64,000 nucleotides of DNA from Halomonas alkaliantarctica (GTDB lineage Bacteria > Pseudomonadota > Gammaproteobacteria > Pseudomonadales > Halomonadaceae): the NCBI RefSeq assembly GCF_029854215.1, contig NZ_CP122961.1, positions 496,001 through 560,000 of the forward strand, given 5' to 3'. Of the stretch, positions 51,001 through 60,054 are shown piece by piece. Numbering within the stretch: position 1 is the first letter of the stretch; each line of letters begins with the position of its first letter. A program made the translations under genes and the position numbers. The notes under the pieces are model-generated. The model was given only the letters and a program-made list of their open reading frames with translations. It had not been told where the DNA came from and ran no database searches.

Positions 51001-51557
51001 AGCGCTTTGTCTCGACGCGGATCAGCGATTTAAAACCCTCCCGCGACCCCCAACGTGTAGCTGGTCTCGTGGTTGGCGTGCGTACCATGAAGTCCAAGCG
51101 CGGCGATACCATGGCGTTTATTACCCTGGACGACCGCACCGGGCGTATTGAGGCCTCGCTGTTTGGGGAGCTATTCGAGCAGTTGCGCGGTCAGATTGAG
51201 GCCGATCAGGTACTCATCGTAGAGGGCGAAGTCTCCAGCGATGAATTCTCCGGTGGCCTGCGCCTGCGCGGTAAAGACGTTACGCCGATGGTGACGGCGC
51301 GTATTCGCTACGGCCAAGCGGTGGAGCTGGCGCTGGACGCAGGGCAGATCAATGGTCGCTTAATTGAAACCCTGCGTGACAGCCTGACGCCGTATCGCGA
51401 TCAAGAGGGCTTACCGGTACGCCTACAGTACCGGCACCCGGCAGCCGTCGCGTGGCTGGAACTCGCCGATGAGTGGAAAGTCGCCCCGAGTGACGATTTA
51501 CTGCTGGCGCTGCGGGATGTGCAGGGCCAGGCAGGCGTTCAGCTACGTTATCGTTAA
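48051..51557 (+). CDS. dnaE: DNA polymerase III alpha subunit
   Basis: Replicative polymerase, 1168 residues (E. coli 1160). N-terminal PHP domain ([19 protein letters not shown]). Palm: [15 protein letters not shown], then PDFDVDFC with two catalytic Asp. The third Asp is further on, in the [14 protein letters not shown] region. Fingers include [16 protein letters not shown] and [23 protein letters not shown]. Beta-clamp-binding and OB-fold ([24 protein letters not shown]) lie in the last 250 residues. The stop codon lies in a 12-base direct duplication. Confidence 0.98.
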   Translation: [1168 protein letters not shown]

Positions 51558-51572
51558 AAGTATCGTTAACGG
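51549..51572. repeat. 12-base duplication over the dnaE stop codon
   Basis: TATCGTTAAAAG and TATCGTTAACGG are adjacent; the first contains the last two dnaE codons and its TAA. A shorter GTAAACGGG follows. Confidence 0.55.
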
Positions 51573-51675
51573 GTAAACGGGCGAGCATCCACCTTGCGCA
51601 GCAGGGTCAGGGTGCGATAATGCTCTTTATACTCTCTACACACATATGCATGCTTATTTTGACCAGGCAGAGCCG

Positions 51676-52632
51676 ATGAATCCTAATTATCTCGATTTTG
51701 AACAGCCTATTGCCGAACTCCAGGCAAAAATTGAAGAGCTGCGTTTGGTCAGCTCCGACAGCCAAGTGAACCTTTCCGACGAGATCTCTCGGCTGGAAGA
51801 GAAAAGCCGTAAGCTGACGGAATCGATCTTCAAGGATTTGACTCCCTGGCAGGTTTCTCAGCTATCTCGACACCCCCAGCGGCCCTATACGCTGGACTAC
51901 CTCGAGCACATCTTCACCGACTTTGACGAGTTACACGGCGATCGTAATTTCGCCGATGATGCCGCGCTAGTGGGTGGCATCGCGCGCTTGAACGACGCGC
52001 CGGTGATGGTGATTGGCCATCAAAAAGGCCGCGATGTAAAAGAAAAAGTGCGCCGCAACTTCGGTATGCCGCGCCCAGAAGGCTACCGCAAAGCGTGCCG
52101 CCTGATGGAAATGGCCGAGCGCTTTAAAATGCCGATTCTGACTTTTATCGATACGCCTGGGGCTTATCCCGGCATCGATGCGGAAGAGCGCGGCCAGTCA
52201 GAGGCCATCGCCTATAATCTGGCCGTTATGTCGCGACTGAAAACACCGATTATCTCTACCGTGGTCGGTGAAGGCGGCTCCGGTGGCGCGCTGGCCATTG
52301 GCGTATGCGACGAGCTGCAAATGCTACAGTACTCCACCTACTCGGTGATCTCGCCGGAAGGCTGCGCCTCGATTCTATGGAAGAGCGCTACCAAAGCTTC
52401 CGACGCCGCTCAGGCCATGGGGATTACCGCCGAGCGACTTAAAGAGCTGGGTTTTGTCGACTCACTAATTAAGGAGCCGCTTGGTGGTTCTCACCGCCAT
52501 CCGCTCACCACCGCTGAACGGGTCAAAGAGGCGCTTACCGCCAGCCTGGAACGTTTGCAGTCGATGGACACCGACGCGCTGCTAGAGCGTCGCTATAAGC
52601 GTTTAATGAGCTATGGCGCCCCAGCCGCTTAA
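51676..52632 (+). CDS. accA: Acetyl-CoA carboxylase carboxyltransferase alpha subunit
   Basis: Transfers carboxyl from biotin to acetyl-CoA, with AccD. 318 residues. [22 protein letters not shown] is the usual N-terminus, so the ATG at 51676 was chosen over one 30 bases upstream. [48 protein letters not shown] and [15 protein letters not shown] are the carboxyltransferase core. Its last 20 bases overlap tilS. Confidence 0.97.
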   Translation: MNPNYLDFEQPIAELQAKIEELRLVSSDSQVNLSDEISRLEEKSRKLTESIFKDLTPWQVSQLSRHPQRPYTLDYLEHIFTDFDELHGDRNFADDAALVGGIARLNDAPVMVIGHQKGRDVKEKVRRNFGMPRPEGYRKACRLMEMAERFKMPILTFIDTPGAYPGIDAEERGQSEAIAYNLAVMSRLKTPIISTVVGEGGSGGALAIGVCDELQMLQYSTYSVISPEGCASILWKSATKASDAAQAMGITAERLKELGFVDSLIKEPLGGSHRHPLTTAERVKEALTASLERLQSMDTDALLERRYKRLMSYGAPAA

Positions 52633-53911
52633 TTTGCTGCAAGGCTTACTCAACGACGCCCTGGCGGAAACCCCGCCGGGGCGCTCTATTTGGGTGGCAC
52701 TCTCGGGCGGTTTAGACTCTTGTCTACTGCTCGCGTTAGCCGCAGAGGTCTGCGAGCACGCAGACCGCCGCTTGCAGGCAATCCACGTTAACCACGGCCT
52801 GCAGGCGGCAGCGCAGACATTCGAAGTGCACTGCCGAGATATGTGTGTGCGTTTAAACGTGCCGCTGACGGTGGTCAATGTGACGGTAGATGCTCAGGGC
52901 GAAGGCATCGAAAGCGCCGCCCGAAACGCCCGCTACGAGGCCTTCTTCGCGACTATTCCTGGGGGTGACACCCTTTGGCTAGCCCAGCATCAGGACGATC
53001 AGGCGGAAACCTTTCTGCTCGCCGCTCTGCGCGGCAGCGGACTACGTGGCCTGGCCGGTATGCCCTATCGCCGGGACGCTCAGAGTATCTATCTGGTGCG
53101 CCCCTGGCTCTCTGTGCGCCGAGCGGAGCTCGAAGCGGCGGCTGGGCTGCTTGAGATAAGCTGGTGCGAAGACCCCACCAATCAAGATATTCGCTTTGAT
53201 CGCAACCGCCTGCGTCACCGGCTACTGCCCGCGATGCGCGAGCGCTGGCCGGCGGCAGAAACGGCGCTGGCGAATAGCGCTGCCCATGCCAGTGAAGCAG
53301 ATGCAGTGCTTAGTGAGTATTTAGCTGCGGAGCTAACAGAGCTCATCACCGGAGAAGGGCAGGTAGATGCAAGCGCGCTTAGTCAGCGCTCCCGCCCCCG
53401 CCAGCGGCTGCTGGTGCGTGCTCTTTGCCAGCAGCAAGAATTGCCAACGCCGCCGCAGAAGCGTTTAGAGAGTCTTCTAGATCAACTGGCAGCCAAAGCC
53501 GATGCCGAGGTTTGCGTTGAGTGGCCGGGCGCGCAGGCGCGCCTATGGCGCCAGCGGCTCTATCTGCTTAAGCCCCTTGAACCGCTACCGCCTTGGGAAG
53601 CTAGCTGGGATGGTCAAACGCCGCTAGAGACGCCCATTGGGCCGCTAGGCTGGCAAGTGGCACCATCTCAACCGCACTCTCAACTATTGAGGGCGAGCTG
53701 GCGTCAGGGCGGCGAGGTGATTCATTTGCCCAAACGAGGGCGGCGCGATCTCAAACGGCTGCTACAAGAGGCGGATATGCCGCCCTGGGAGCGTGAGCGG
53801 CTGGTGGTCATCATGCAGGATGAAGCGTGCATTGGGGTGATTTGCCCCCCTGCTCAGCTGCTATGGCAGGCAGAGGGCGTTCGCTTTACCCGTCTGACTT
53901 CGCCTGTTTAA
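52613..53911 (+). CDS. tilS: tRNA(Ile)-lysidine synthetase
   Basis: Adds lysine to C34 of the AUA-reading tRNA-Ile. 432 residues. The PP-loop [15 protein letters not shown] (SGGxDS) and HVNHGLQ, with [13 protein letters not shown] and [28 protein letters not shown], define the N-terminal domain. The C-terminal domains include [19 protein letters not shown] and [23 protein letters not shown]. It starts within the accA end and its own end overlaps convergent ppx by 26 bases. Confidence 0.95.
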   Translation: MAPQPLNLLQGLLNDALAETPPGRSIWVALSGGLDSCLLLALAAEVCEHADRRLQAIHVNHGLQAAAQTFEVHCRDMCVRLNVPLTVVNVTVDAQGEGIESAARNARYEAFFATIPGGDTLWLAQHQDDQAETFLLAALRGSGLRGLAGMPYRRDAQSIYLVRPWLSVRRAELEAAAGLLEISWCEDPTNQDIRFDRNRLRHRLLPAMRERWPAAETALANSAAHASEADAVLSEYLAAELTELITGEGQVDASALSQRSRPRQRLLVRALCQQQELPTPPQKRLESLLDQLAAKADAEVCVEWPGAQARLWRQRLYLLKPLEPLPPWEASWDGQTPLETPIGPLGWQVAPSQPHSQLLRASWRQGGEVIHLPKRGRRDLKRLLQEADMPPWERERLVVIMQDEACIGVICPPAQLLWQAEGVRFTRLTSPV

Positions 53912-55439
53912 TGATCAGCTTAAAACCGGCGGCTTCCATAAACGCCTGCTCCTGCTCCAAATCGGTGCTCAGCAGGGTAGGTTCATCGTTTGCAGGCAGC
54001 GTGATGGTCAGGCTATCGCTGTCAGCGCTTATCTCAGGCAGCGAGGGAGCGGTTTCAGGGCGCGAATGGTTGAGCAGTACGGCTAAACGCAACAGCCGGG
54101 AGAGCTTTTGCGTCACGGCTTGCTGTGCTTCAGGCAGCGCCTGCCATTCTTTGAGCGGAAATTTACGACGATGGGCGCGCACTAAAAACGCCAACAGGCG
54201 CTGTTCAGGGCGTGAAAAGCCAGCAAGGTCGGAGTGCTCAAGCAAGTAGGCACCGTGGCGATGAAACTGGCTGTGGGAGATCGCCAGGCCGATTTCATGC
54301 ACATGGCTGGCCCATTGCAAATAGCGTCCTTGATCAAGGTTTAGCGACCAGGCATGGCGCACCTGATTAAACAAGCGCTCGGCGGTGTCGGCAACGTTAA
54401 GCCCTTGGCGAGTGTCAACATCGTACGTGCGCTGCAGCGACTCCAGGCTTTTCGAGCGTGAGTCTTCCGCGGTATTGCGCCCGGCCATGTCGTAGAGAAC
54501 GCCCTCGCGCAGAGCGCCATCGGCAAAGCGCATCTGGGTTAAATCAAAGGCTTCAAAGATCGCGCCAAGGATGGCAATGCCCGCTGGGAAGACTTTAGCG
54601 CGGTCAGCTTTTAGGCCATCCAGCGCGACTTTATCCAGCTGCTTGCATTTTAGCAGCCGGTCGCGCAGTTTCTTCAACCCTCCACGGGTGATCACACCTT
54701 CGTGGGGCGTATCGCCGTAAGCATACAGCACGCTGGCGGCGGCCTTGATCGTACCGCTTGAACCAACGGGGTCATCCCAGCCCAGGCGCTGGTAAGGACG
54801 CTGAATATTGGCAAGCTCCGAAAGGGCGGCTAGCTCGGCGCGGCGCATACGTTTTTCGTTTAACTCGCCGTCGGGGAAGAAGCGCCGAGAAAAGGTCACG
54901 CAGCCCATGCGCAGGCTTTCCAGCGCTTTGGGCTCAAAGGCTTCGCCAATGATAAATTCGGTTGAACCGCCGCCAATGTCGACGATTAAGCGGCGGCCAT
55001 TTTCGGCCAGCGCGTGGGCGGCGCCTAAATAAATCAGCCGGGCCTCTTCGCGACCGGCAATAATTTCGATGGCGTGACCTAGTTGGGCCTCGGCGCGCTC
55101 GATAAACGCTTGGCTATTATCGGCATCGCGCAGCGCGTTAGTGCCGACAATACGCAAATTGGCGTTGGCAATGTCGCTTAAAAACGGCGCAAAACGGCCC
55201 AGGCAGTCCAGGGCACGCTGCATTGCCTCTTCGCTGAGCTGGCCGTCATCATCTAAACCCGCGGCGAGCTGCACTTTTTCACCTAAGCGGGCGACCACCT
55301 GGAGGCGTTCGTGTTGGTAGTTAGCCACCAGTAGGTGAAAGCTGTTAGAGCCCAGGTCTATAGCGGCGAAGCGCTGCGGTGCACCGCTGTCTGCCTCCGC
55401 GGCAGAGGTGGCAATGGGGGGCGAAATATCCGTGGGCAT
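53886..55439 (-). CDS. ppx: Exopolyphosphatase
   Basis: Processively hydrolyses polyphosphate, and the family also acts on pppGpp. 517 residues. ASKHA-type ATPase fold: FAAIDLGSNSFHLLVANY, VDIGGGSTEFIIGE and GSSGTIKAAASVL are phosphate and metal loops. The C-terminal HD-like half contains ASHVHEIGLAISHSQFHRHGAYLLEHSDLAGFSRPEQ. The start at 55439 follows AAGGA by six bases; an ATG two codons upstream is too close to that site. Convergent overlap with tilS. Confidence 0.95.
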   Translation of the reverse strand: MPTDISPPIATSAAEADSGAPQRFAAIDLGSNSFHLLVANYQHERLQVVARLGEKVQLAAGLDDDGQLSEEAMQRALDCLGRFAPFLSDIANANLRIVGTNALRDADNSQAFIERAEAQLGHAIEIIAGREEARLIYLGAAHALAENGRRLIVDIGGGSTEFIIGEAFEPKALESLRMGCVTFSRRFFPDGELNEKRMRRAELAALSELANIQRPYQRLGWDDPVGSSGTIKAAASVLYAYGDTPHEGVITRGGLKKLRDRLLKCKQLDKVALDGLKADRAKVFPAGIAILGAIFEAFDLTQMRFADGALREGVLYDMAGRNTAEDSRSKSLESLQRTYDVDTRQGLNVADTAERLFNQVRHAWSLNLDQGRYLQWASHVHEIGLAISHSQFHRHGAYLLEHSDLAGFSRPEQRLLAFLVRAHRRKFPLKEWQALPEAQQAVTQKLSRLLRLAVLLNHSRPETAPSLPEISADSDSLTITLPANDEPTLLSTDLEQEQAFMEAAGFKLIIKQAKSDG

Positions 55440-55974
55440 GAGCATTCCTTCGTATTGGCTGTGCCAAGGTTGCGGTGGCCTTTACCTATTGTCAATTGCC
55501 AAAGGCTTGCGTTTGTCGCGGCGCTTGACTACCATCGAGCTACTGGCTTGATCTGACCTGATTAGTTAGTGTGTCCACAAGTACTTCGTTGTTAAGATGG
55601 TTTAGATAGACGAGTTGAATAGAGAGTTTAGATAAATCATATTGCATGCGTCGTTCAAGTACGGCACCTTGGTCGCCCCAGACGTTACTCACTGTTTATC
55701 CCGTTAGCGTCAGCCAGAATTCCAAGTCGTCAGATAGCCCACTGGTTTCACTACTCTCCTGTGCAACCAGATTAAACAAGTGTTAGCACCCTCGAGTTGA
55801 GTCTTAATAACAACAAGCAGCTGTGTTGTTAGTTAAGTCCAACGCCGTTCCTTTCATCTTCGAGCGCGTGCCTTTACCGGGGTCTGAACGCATCACACGG
55901 CGTCACTTTCACGCCTCCTGTCATACTCCCGGCGCCTGGCGCCCAGCTTCCATGAGCAACTTTCTAACACACCG
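55440..55974 (+). promoter_or_regulatory. Long rho leader region
   Basis: The ppx/rho divergent gap has no recognisable protein gene; trxA, found here in pseudomonads as I recall, is absent. A possible promoter is TTGAAT (55615) with CATATT (55638) at 17 bases. A 46-codon ORF at 55646-55786 lacks a ribosome site. GTTTAGATA occurs twice (55600, 55626). Nearest rho, a frame open from 55811 ends at TGA 55976-55978, overlapping the rho ATG. Rho autoregulates its own leader in E. coli, which has a leader peptide rhoL; this region is the likely counterpart. Confidence 0.5.
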
Positions 55975-57234
55975 ATGAATCTCACTGAACTCAAGCAAAA
56001 AACCGTTCCCGAGCTCCTTGATATCGCCCGTGAAATGGGTATTGATAACTTGGCCCGTTCGCGCAAGCAGGACATCATTTTCGCCATCCTCAAGAAACAC
56101 GCCAAAAGTGGCGAGGATATTTACGGCGACGGTGTGCTGGAAATTCTTCAGGATGGCTTCGGCTTCCTGCGTAGCGCTGACAGCTCCTATCTCGCCGGTC
56201 CCGACGATATCTACATATCGCCTTCGCAGATCCGCCGTTTCAATCTGCGCAAGGGTGACTCCATTTCCGGCAAAATCCGTCCACCGAAGGAGGGTGAGCG
56301 TTATTTCGCCCTGCTGAAGGTCAGTCAAATCAACTTTGACCGCCCGGAAAATGCCAAGCACAAGATCCTGTTTGAGAACTTGACGCCCCTGTTCCCAGAC
56401 GATCGTATGCGTATGGAGATCGGTAACGGCTCCACGGAAGACCTTACCGCACGGATCATCGATCTAACCGCGCCGATCGGTAAAGGCCAACGTGGCTTGC
56501 TGGTATCGCCGCCCAAGGCGGGTAAAACGTTGATGTTGCAAAACATCGCGACCTCCATCACGCGCAACAACCCAGAGTGTCATCTGATCGTACTACTGAT
56601 AGATGAGCGCCCTGAGGAAGTGACCGAAATGTCGCGCACCGTGCGTGGCGAAGTAGTGGCGTCGACTTTCGATGAGCCGCCTGCGCGTCACGTGCAAGTG
56701 GCTGAAATGGTAATCGAGAAAGCCAAGCGTTTGGTTGAGCACAAGAAAGACGTGGTCATCCTGCTTGACTCGATTACCCGCTTAGCGCGTGCTTACAATA
56801 CCGTGGTACCGAGCTCCGGCAAAGTGCTCACCGGTGGTGTCGATGCCCACGCCCTTGAGAAGCCGAAACGCTTCTTTGGTGCGGCGCGTAACATCGAAGA
56901 GGGCGGCAGCCTGACGATTATCGCCACGGCGCTGGTCGATACTGGCTCCAAGATGGACGAAGTCATCTTCGAAGAGTTCAAGGGTACCGGCAACATGGAA
57001 GCCCACCTGGACCGTAAGCTGGCAGAGCGTCGCGTATTCCCGGCGATCAATATCCGTCGCAGTGGCACCCGTCGTGAAGACCTGTTGGCCTCTGAAGATG
57101 AAATGCAGCGCATGTGGATTCTGCGCAAGTTGCTCAATCCGATGGAAGACACCGCTGCCACTGAATTCCTGATTGACCGTCTGAAAGATACCAAGACCAA
57201 TCTGGAGTTCTTTGAAGCGATGAAGCGCCGCTAG
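55975..57234 (+). CDS. rho: Transcription termination factor Rho
   Basis: Hexameric RNA-dependent ATPase ending transcription. 419 residues, E. coli length. [22 protein letters not shown] is the N-terminal helical part. The RNA-binding cold-shock-like domain has [18 protein letters not shown]. Walker A is [12 protein letters not shown], Walker B is [16 protein letters not shown]. The secondary RNA site and R-loop are in [24 protein letters not shown] [22 protein letters not shown]. No Shine-Dalgarno precedes the ATG; the start overlaps an upstream stop (ATGA). Confidence 0.98.
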   Translation: MNLTELKQKTVPELLDIAREMGIDNLARSRKQDIIFAILKKHAKSGEDIYGDGVLEILQDGFGFLRSADSSYLAGPDDIYISPSQIRRFNLRKGDSISGKIRPPKEGERYFALLKVSQINFDRPENAKHKILFENLTPLFPDDRMRMEIGNGSTEDLTARIIDLTAPIGKGQRGLLVSPPKAGKTLMLQNIATSITRNNPECHLIVLLIDERPEEVTEMSRTVRGEVVASTFDEPPARHVQVAEMVIEKAKRLVEHKKDVVILLDSITRLARAYNTVVPSSGKVLTGGVDAHALEKPKRFFGAARNIEEGGSLTIIATALVDTGSKMDEVIFEEFKGTGNMEAHLDRKLAERRVFPAINIRRSGTRREDLLASEDEMQRMWILRKLLNPMEDTAATEFLIDRLKDTKTNLEFFEAMKRR

Positions 57235-57252
57235 CTTGTGGTAAAAAAAGAG

Positions 57253-57272
57253 CGCCGCTAGAGCGGCGCATT
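57253..57272. other. Hairpin between rho and ubiD
   Basis: GCGCCGCT, AG, AGCGGCGC, preceded by a run of seven A. On the minus strand it resembles a terminator; on the plus strand there is no T run. Confidence 0.4.
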
Positions 57273-57292
57273 CGCCAGCCAGGGAGCGTGCC

Positions 57293-58783
57293 TTGAAGTA
57301 TAAAGACTTGCGTGAGTTCATCGCGGCACTTGAAGCCCAGGGTGAACTCAAGCGTATCCATGTCGAAGTCGATCCTTACCTGGAAATCACCGAAATTTGC
57401 GACCGCACGCTGCGTGCCGGTGGCCCGGCGTTGCTGTTTGAAAACGTCAAAGGCCACGACATGCCATTGCTGGGCAACCTGTTTGGCACCCCCAAACGGG
57501 TTGCGCTGGGCATGGGTCAAGACTCGGTAGAAGCCCTCAGAGAAGTGGGCAAGCTGTTGGCGTTTCTCAAAGAGCCTGATCCCCCCAAAGGCTTGAAGGA
57601 TGCCTGGGACAAGCTGCCGATCTTCAAGCAAGTGCTCAGCATGGGGCCGAAAAACGTCAAGCATGCGCCGGTACAGGAAGTGGTGTATGAAGACGACGAG
57701 GTCGATCTCGGCCTGCTGCCGATTCAGCACTGCTGGCCTGGCGATGCGGCACCCCTGGTCACTTGGCCACTGGTGATTACCAAAGGGCCGAACAAGAAGC
57801 GCCAGAATCTAGGGATTTACCGTCAGCAGAAGATTGGTAAGAACCGCCTGATCATGCGCTGGCTCTCCCATCGTGGCGGCGCGTTGGATTTTCTGGAGTT
57901 CCAGAAAGCCCACCCAGGCGAACCTTTCCCGGTTGCGGTGGCGCTTGGCGCCGACCCGGCGACGATTCTGGGCGCCGTTACCCCAGTACCAGATTCGCTC
58001 TCAGAATATGCCTTTGCGGGCCTACTGCGCGGTTCGCGTACTGAGCTGGTGAAGTGTGGACACGCCGACCTTGATGTTCCCGCGTCCAGCGAGATTATCC
58101 TCGAAGGCTTTATCTATCCGGATGATATGGCAGCGGAAGGCCCCTTTGGTGACCACACCGGTTACTACAATGAGGTCGACCACTTCCCAGTGTTTACCAT
58201 CACGCGGATGACCATGCGCCGTGATGCGATCTATCACTCGACCTATACGGGGCGTCCGCCGGATGAACCGGCGATTCTCGGCGTGGCGCTTAACGAAGTG
58301 TTTGTGCCCATTCTGTGTAAGCAGTTTCCCGAAATTGTCGACTTCTACCTGCCACCGGAAGGCTGCTCTTACCGCATGGCGGTGGTCACTATGAAGAAGC
58401 AGTACCCCGGCCACGCCAAGCGCGTGATGATGGGGGTATGGAGCTTTCTGCGTCAGTTTATGTACACCAAGTTTGTGATTGTGCTGGATGACGACGTGGA
58501 CGCACGCAATTGGGAAGATGTGATCTGGGCGATCACCACCCGGATGGATCCCGCGCGGGATACCGTGATGGTCGAAAATACGCCCATTGATTATCTCGAT
58601 TTTGCTTCGCCGGTCTCAGGCCTGGGCTCGAAAATGGGGCTAGATGCCACCAATAAGTGGCCGGGCGAAACTGACCGTGAATGGGGCACCCCGATTGTAA
58701 TGGACGATGCCGTTAAAGCGCGCGTGGATGAACGCTGGGAAGCGCTGGGTATCGACCTTGAGTTGCCGCCCGCTCGACACTGA
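57293..58783 (+). CDS. ubiD: 3-octaprenyl-4-hydroxybenzoate carboxy-lyase
   Basis: Prenylated-FMN-dependent decarboxylase of ubiquinone synthesis; needs UbiX for its cofactor. 496 residues (E. coli 497). [22 protein letters not shown] from a TTG start with AGGGAGC upstream. [24 protein letters not shown] is the cofactor and metal region; [20 protein letters not shown] carries the catalytic acidic residues. Follows rho, as in pseudomonads. Confidence 0.96.
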   Translation: MKYKDLREFIAALEAQGELKRIHVEVDPYLEITEICDRTLRAGGPALLFENVKGHDMPLLGNLFGTPKRVALGMGQDSVEALREVGKLLAFLKEPDPPKGLKDAWDKLPIFKQVLSMGPKNVKHAPVQEVVYEDDEVDLGLLPIQHCWPGDAAPLVTWPLVITKGPNKKRQNLGIYRQQKIGKNRLIMRWLSHRGGALDFLEFQKAHPGEPFPVAVALGADPATILGAVTPVPDSLSEYAFAGLLRGSRTELVKCGHADLDVPASSEIILEGFIYPDDMAAEGPFGDHTGYYNEVDHFPVFTITRMTMRRDAIYHSTYTGRPPDEPAILGVALNEVFVPILCKQFPEIVDFYLPPEGCSYRMAVVTMKKQYPGHAKRVMMGVWSFLRQFMYTKFVIVLDDDVDARNWEDVIWAITTRMDPARDTVMVENTPIDYLDFASPVSGLGSKMGLDATNKWPGETDREWGTPIVMDDAVKARVDERWEALGIDLELPPARH

Positions 58784-58824
58784 ATGCGATGTATCGCTGA
58801 CCAACTTTGTAAAAAGAGGCTTTC

Positions 58825-59565
58825 ATGAGTGCAAGGACGTTGACTTGCCAAGTCACCGAGGTTGAGAACTTAAGCCCCGATGTGTTTGGTGTGACGCTAA
58901 CCGGGCGCGCCGAAGCCATGCAGCACGCGCCGGGGCAATATTTAGAGCTTAAATTGGACGACACCACCTGGGTGCCGTTTTCGATTGCCAGTGCAGATCG
59001 TAGAGACGGGGTTATCGAGCTGCATATTCAACACTGGCCGGAACGGGATAACTCAGCGCGGCTGCGTGAGCTACTGCAGGTAGCCAATCAGCTCACGCTG
59101 CGTTTGCCCGGCGGTGAGTGCGTGCTTGATCGCGAGAGCGAAAGGCCGCTGCTGCTGATTGCAGCAGGAACCGGTTTTTCCCAGATGAAAGCCATTGTCG
59201 AAGCGGTACTGCATGAACAGCCACAACGAGATATTTCGCTGTGGTGGGCCGCTCGGGAACACCGCGACCTCTATTTGGAACAGTTGGCCAGCCTGTGGGC
59301 GCAAACCCACAACAATGTCTGCTTTCATGCGGTAACCGAATCGCCCTTGGAAGAACCGTTAGCAGCGGGCGAGCGGATCACCCATCACCTGGGGCGTATT
59401 GATCAGGTGTTGAAAACCGCAGATATCACGCCAGATACCCATGATGTTTATATCTCGGGTTCGCCCAACATGGTCTACGCTTGCCTGGATGTGCTCGACA
59501 CAAAAGGCATGAAGCTTGAGCGGGTGTTTTCGGATGTGTTTGCCTACGCACCCCGTTCTACTTAA
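58825..59565 (+). CDS. fre: NAD(P)H-flavin reductase, Fre-like
   Basis: 246 residues resembling E. coli Fre, which reduces free flavins with NAD(P)H and may support UbiX/UbiD flavin chemistry next door. APGQYLELKLDD, then WVPFSIAS where family members have R-P-F/Y-S-x-A/G-S; the Arg is replaced by Val. LIAAGTGFSQMKAI is the nucleotide loop and YISGSPNMVYACLDVL the C-terminal motif. Follows ubiD at 41 bases. Substrate is likely FMN or riboflavin. Confidence 0.88.
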   Translation: MSARTLTCQVTEVENLSPDVFGVTLTGRAEAMQHAPGQYLELKLDDTTWVPFSIASADRRDGVIELHIQHWPERDNSARLRELLQVANQLTLRLPGGECVLDRESERPLLLIAAGTGFSQMKAIVEAVLHEQPQRDISLWWAAREHRDLYLEQLASLWAQTHNNVCFHAVTESPLEEPLAAGERITHHLGRIDQVLKTADITPDTHDVYISGSPNMVYACLDVLDTKGMKLERVFSDVFAYAPRST

Positions 59566-59624
59566 TATGGCCGCAGCGTTGTAACGCTCCCCCTGATATA
59601 GCGTTGATAAAAAAGGAGGCTAAC

Positions 59625-59753
59625 ATGGCCCATCACGACGAAAACTTTAAAGACAATTCTGGTTTCCTGTCCATCTTTCTAGGCTTGGTGGTACTGGTAA
59701 GTATGAGCGCGCTGCCCGCGACGATTGGCGTGATTCAAGCTTTTGGCGGTTGA
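59625..59753 (+). CDS. Small membrane protein, 42 residues
   Basis: Begins MAHHDENFKDNSGFLSIFLG and has one hydrophobic helix of about 26 residues (FLSIFLGLVVLVSMSALPATIG). A strong AAAGGAGG sits five bases before the ATG, which argues for real translation. 59 bases after fre, in a possible ubiD-fre unit. I do not recognise it. Probably a single-pass inner-membrane peptide. Confidence 0.65.
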   Translation: MAHHDENFKDNSGFLSIFLGLVVLVSMSALPATIGVIQAFGG

Positions 59754-59879
59754 GTATTGCCATTTGCAGCGCTTGCAGGCAGGATTAAACCTTAGCGCCA
59801 TGGCGGTAGCCTTATCACAAGCGCTTTACTTGGGCTAGCGATTGCCAGCGTAACTAACAGAATCTAACGGAATATGGGC

Positions 59880-59990
59880 ATGCAGCGACTAACCACACCA
59901 GATACAGTGAATCCACCGCTAGAATTGGTTGGTGGTTTTGCGTTTTATGGGTATTGGTTTAGCCACGGTGTGCCCCTGGCCGACGCCTAA
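59880..59990 (+). CDS. Aromatic amino acid leader peptide for DAHP synthase
   Basis: 36 codons with GFAFYGYWFS at residues 19-28: six aromatic residues (F20, F22, Y23, Y25, W26, F27) in eight codons, using all three aromatic amino acids. It stops at TAA 59988-59990, inside a hairpin, 44 bases before a terminator-like hairpin. The only gene downstream is a DAHP synthase. A weak GGA lies eight bases before the ATG; another in-frame ATG is two codons upstream. Ribosome stalling at 59937-59960 would report Phe, Tyr and Trp supply together. Inference from pattern; no homologue checked. Confidence 0.6.
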   Translation: MQRLTTPDTVNPPLELVGGFAFYGYWFSHGVPLADA

Positions 59991-60054
59991 CGTCGCGCCA
60001 CCAGGCACACCACTCGGTTGCCTGCCGCAAGCACAGAAGCCCCGGTCGGTAACC
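59967..60054 (+). promoter_or_regulatory. Alternative RNA structures of the aromatic attenuator
   Basis: Hairpin A pairs GGTGTG and CCTGG (59967-59979) with CCAGG and CACACC (60001-60011), around the leader stop. Competing with it, CAGGCA (60002-60007) pairs with TGCCTG (60019-60024). An antiterminator pairs 60016-60027 with 60043-60054 (11 pairs, two of them G-U, one mismatch) and excludes the terminator hairpin. Early stalling would favour A plus antiterminator; a ribosome at the stop would favour CAGGCA:TGCCTG plus terminator. Pairings are visible; the logic is inferred. Confidence 0.5.

Noticed and set aside
55335..55556. 73-codon plus-strand open frame over the ppx 5' end
   Set aside because: Antisense to ppx with no ribosome site or known domain; it is not a trxA remnant.
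55646..55786. 46-codon ORF upstream of rho
   Set aside because: No ribosome site and unremarkable composition; mentioned in the leader description but not called as a gene.
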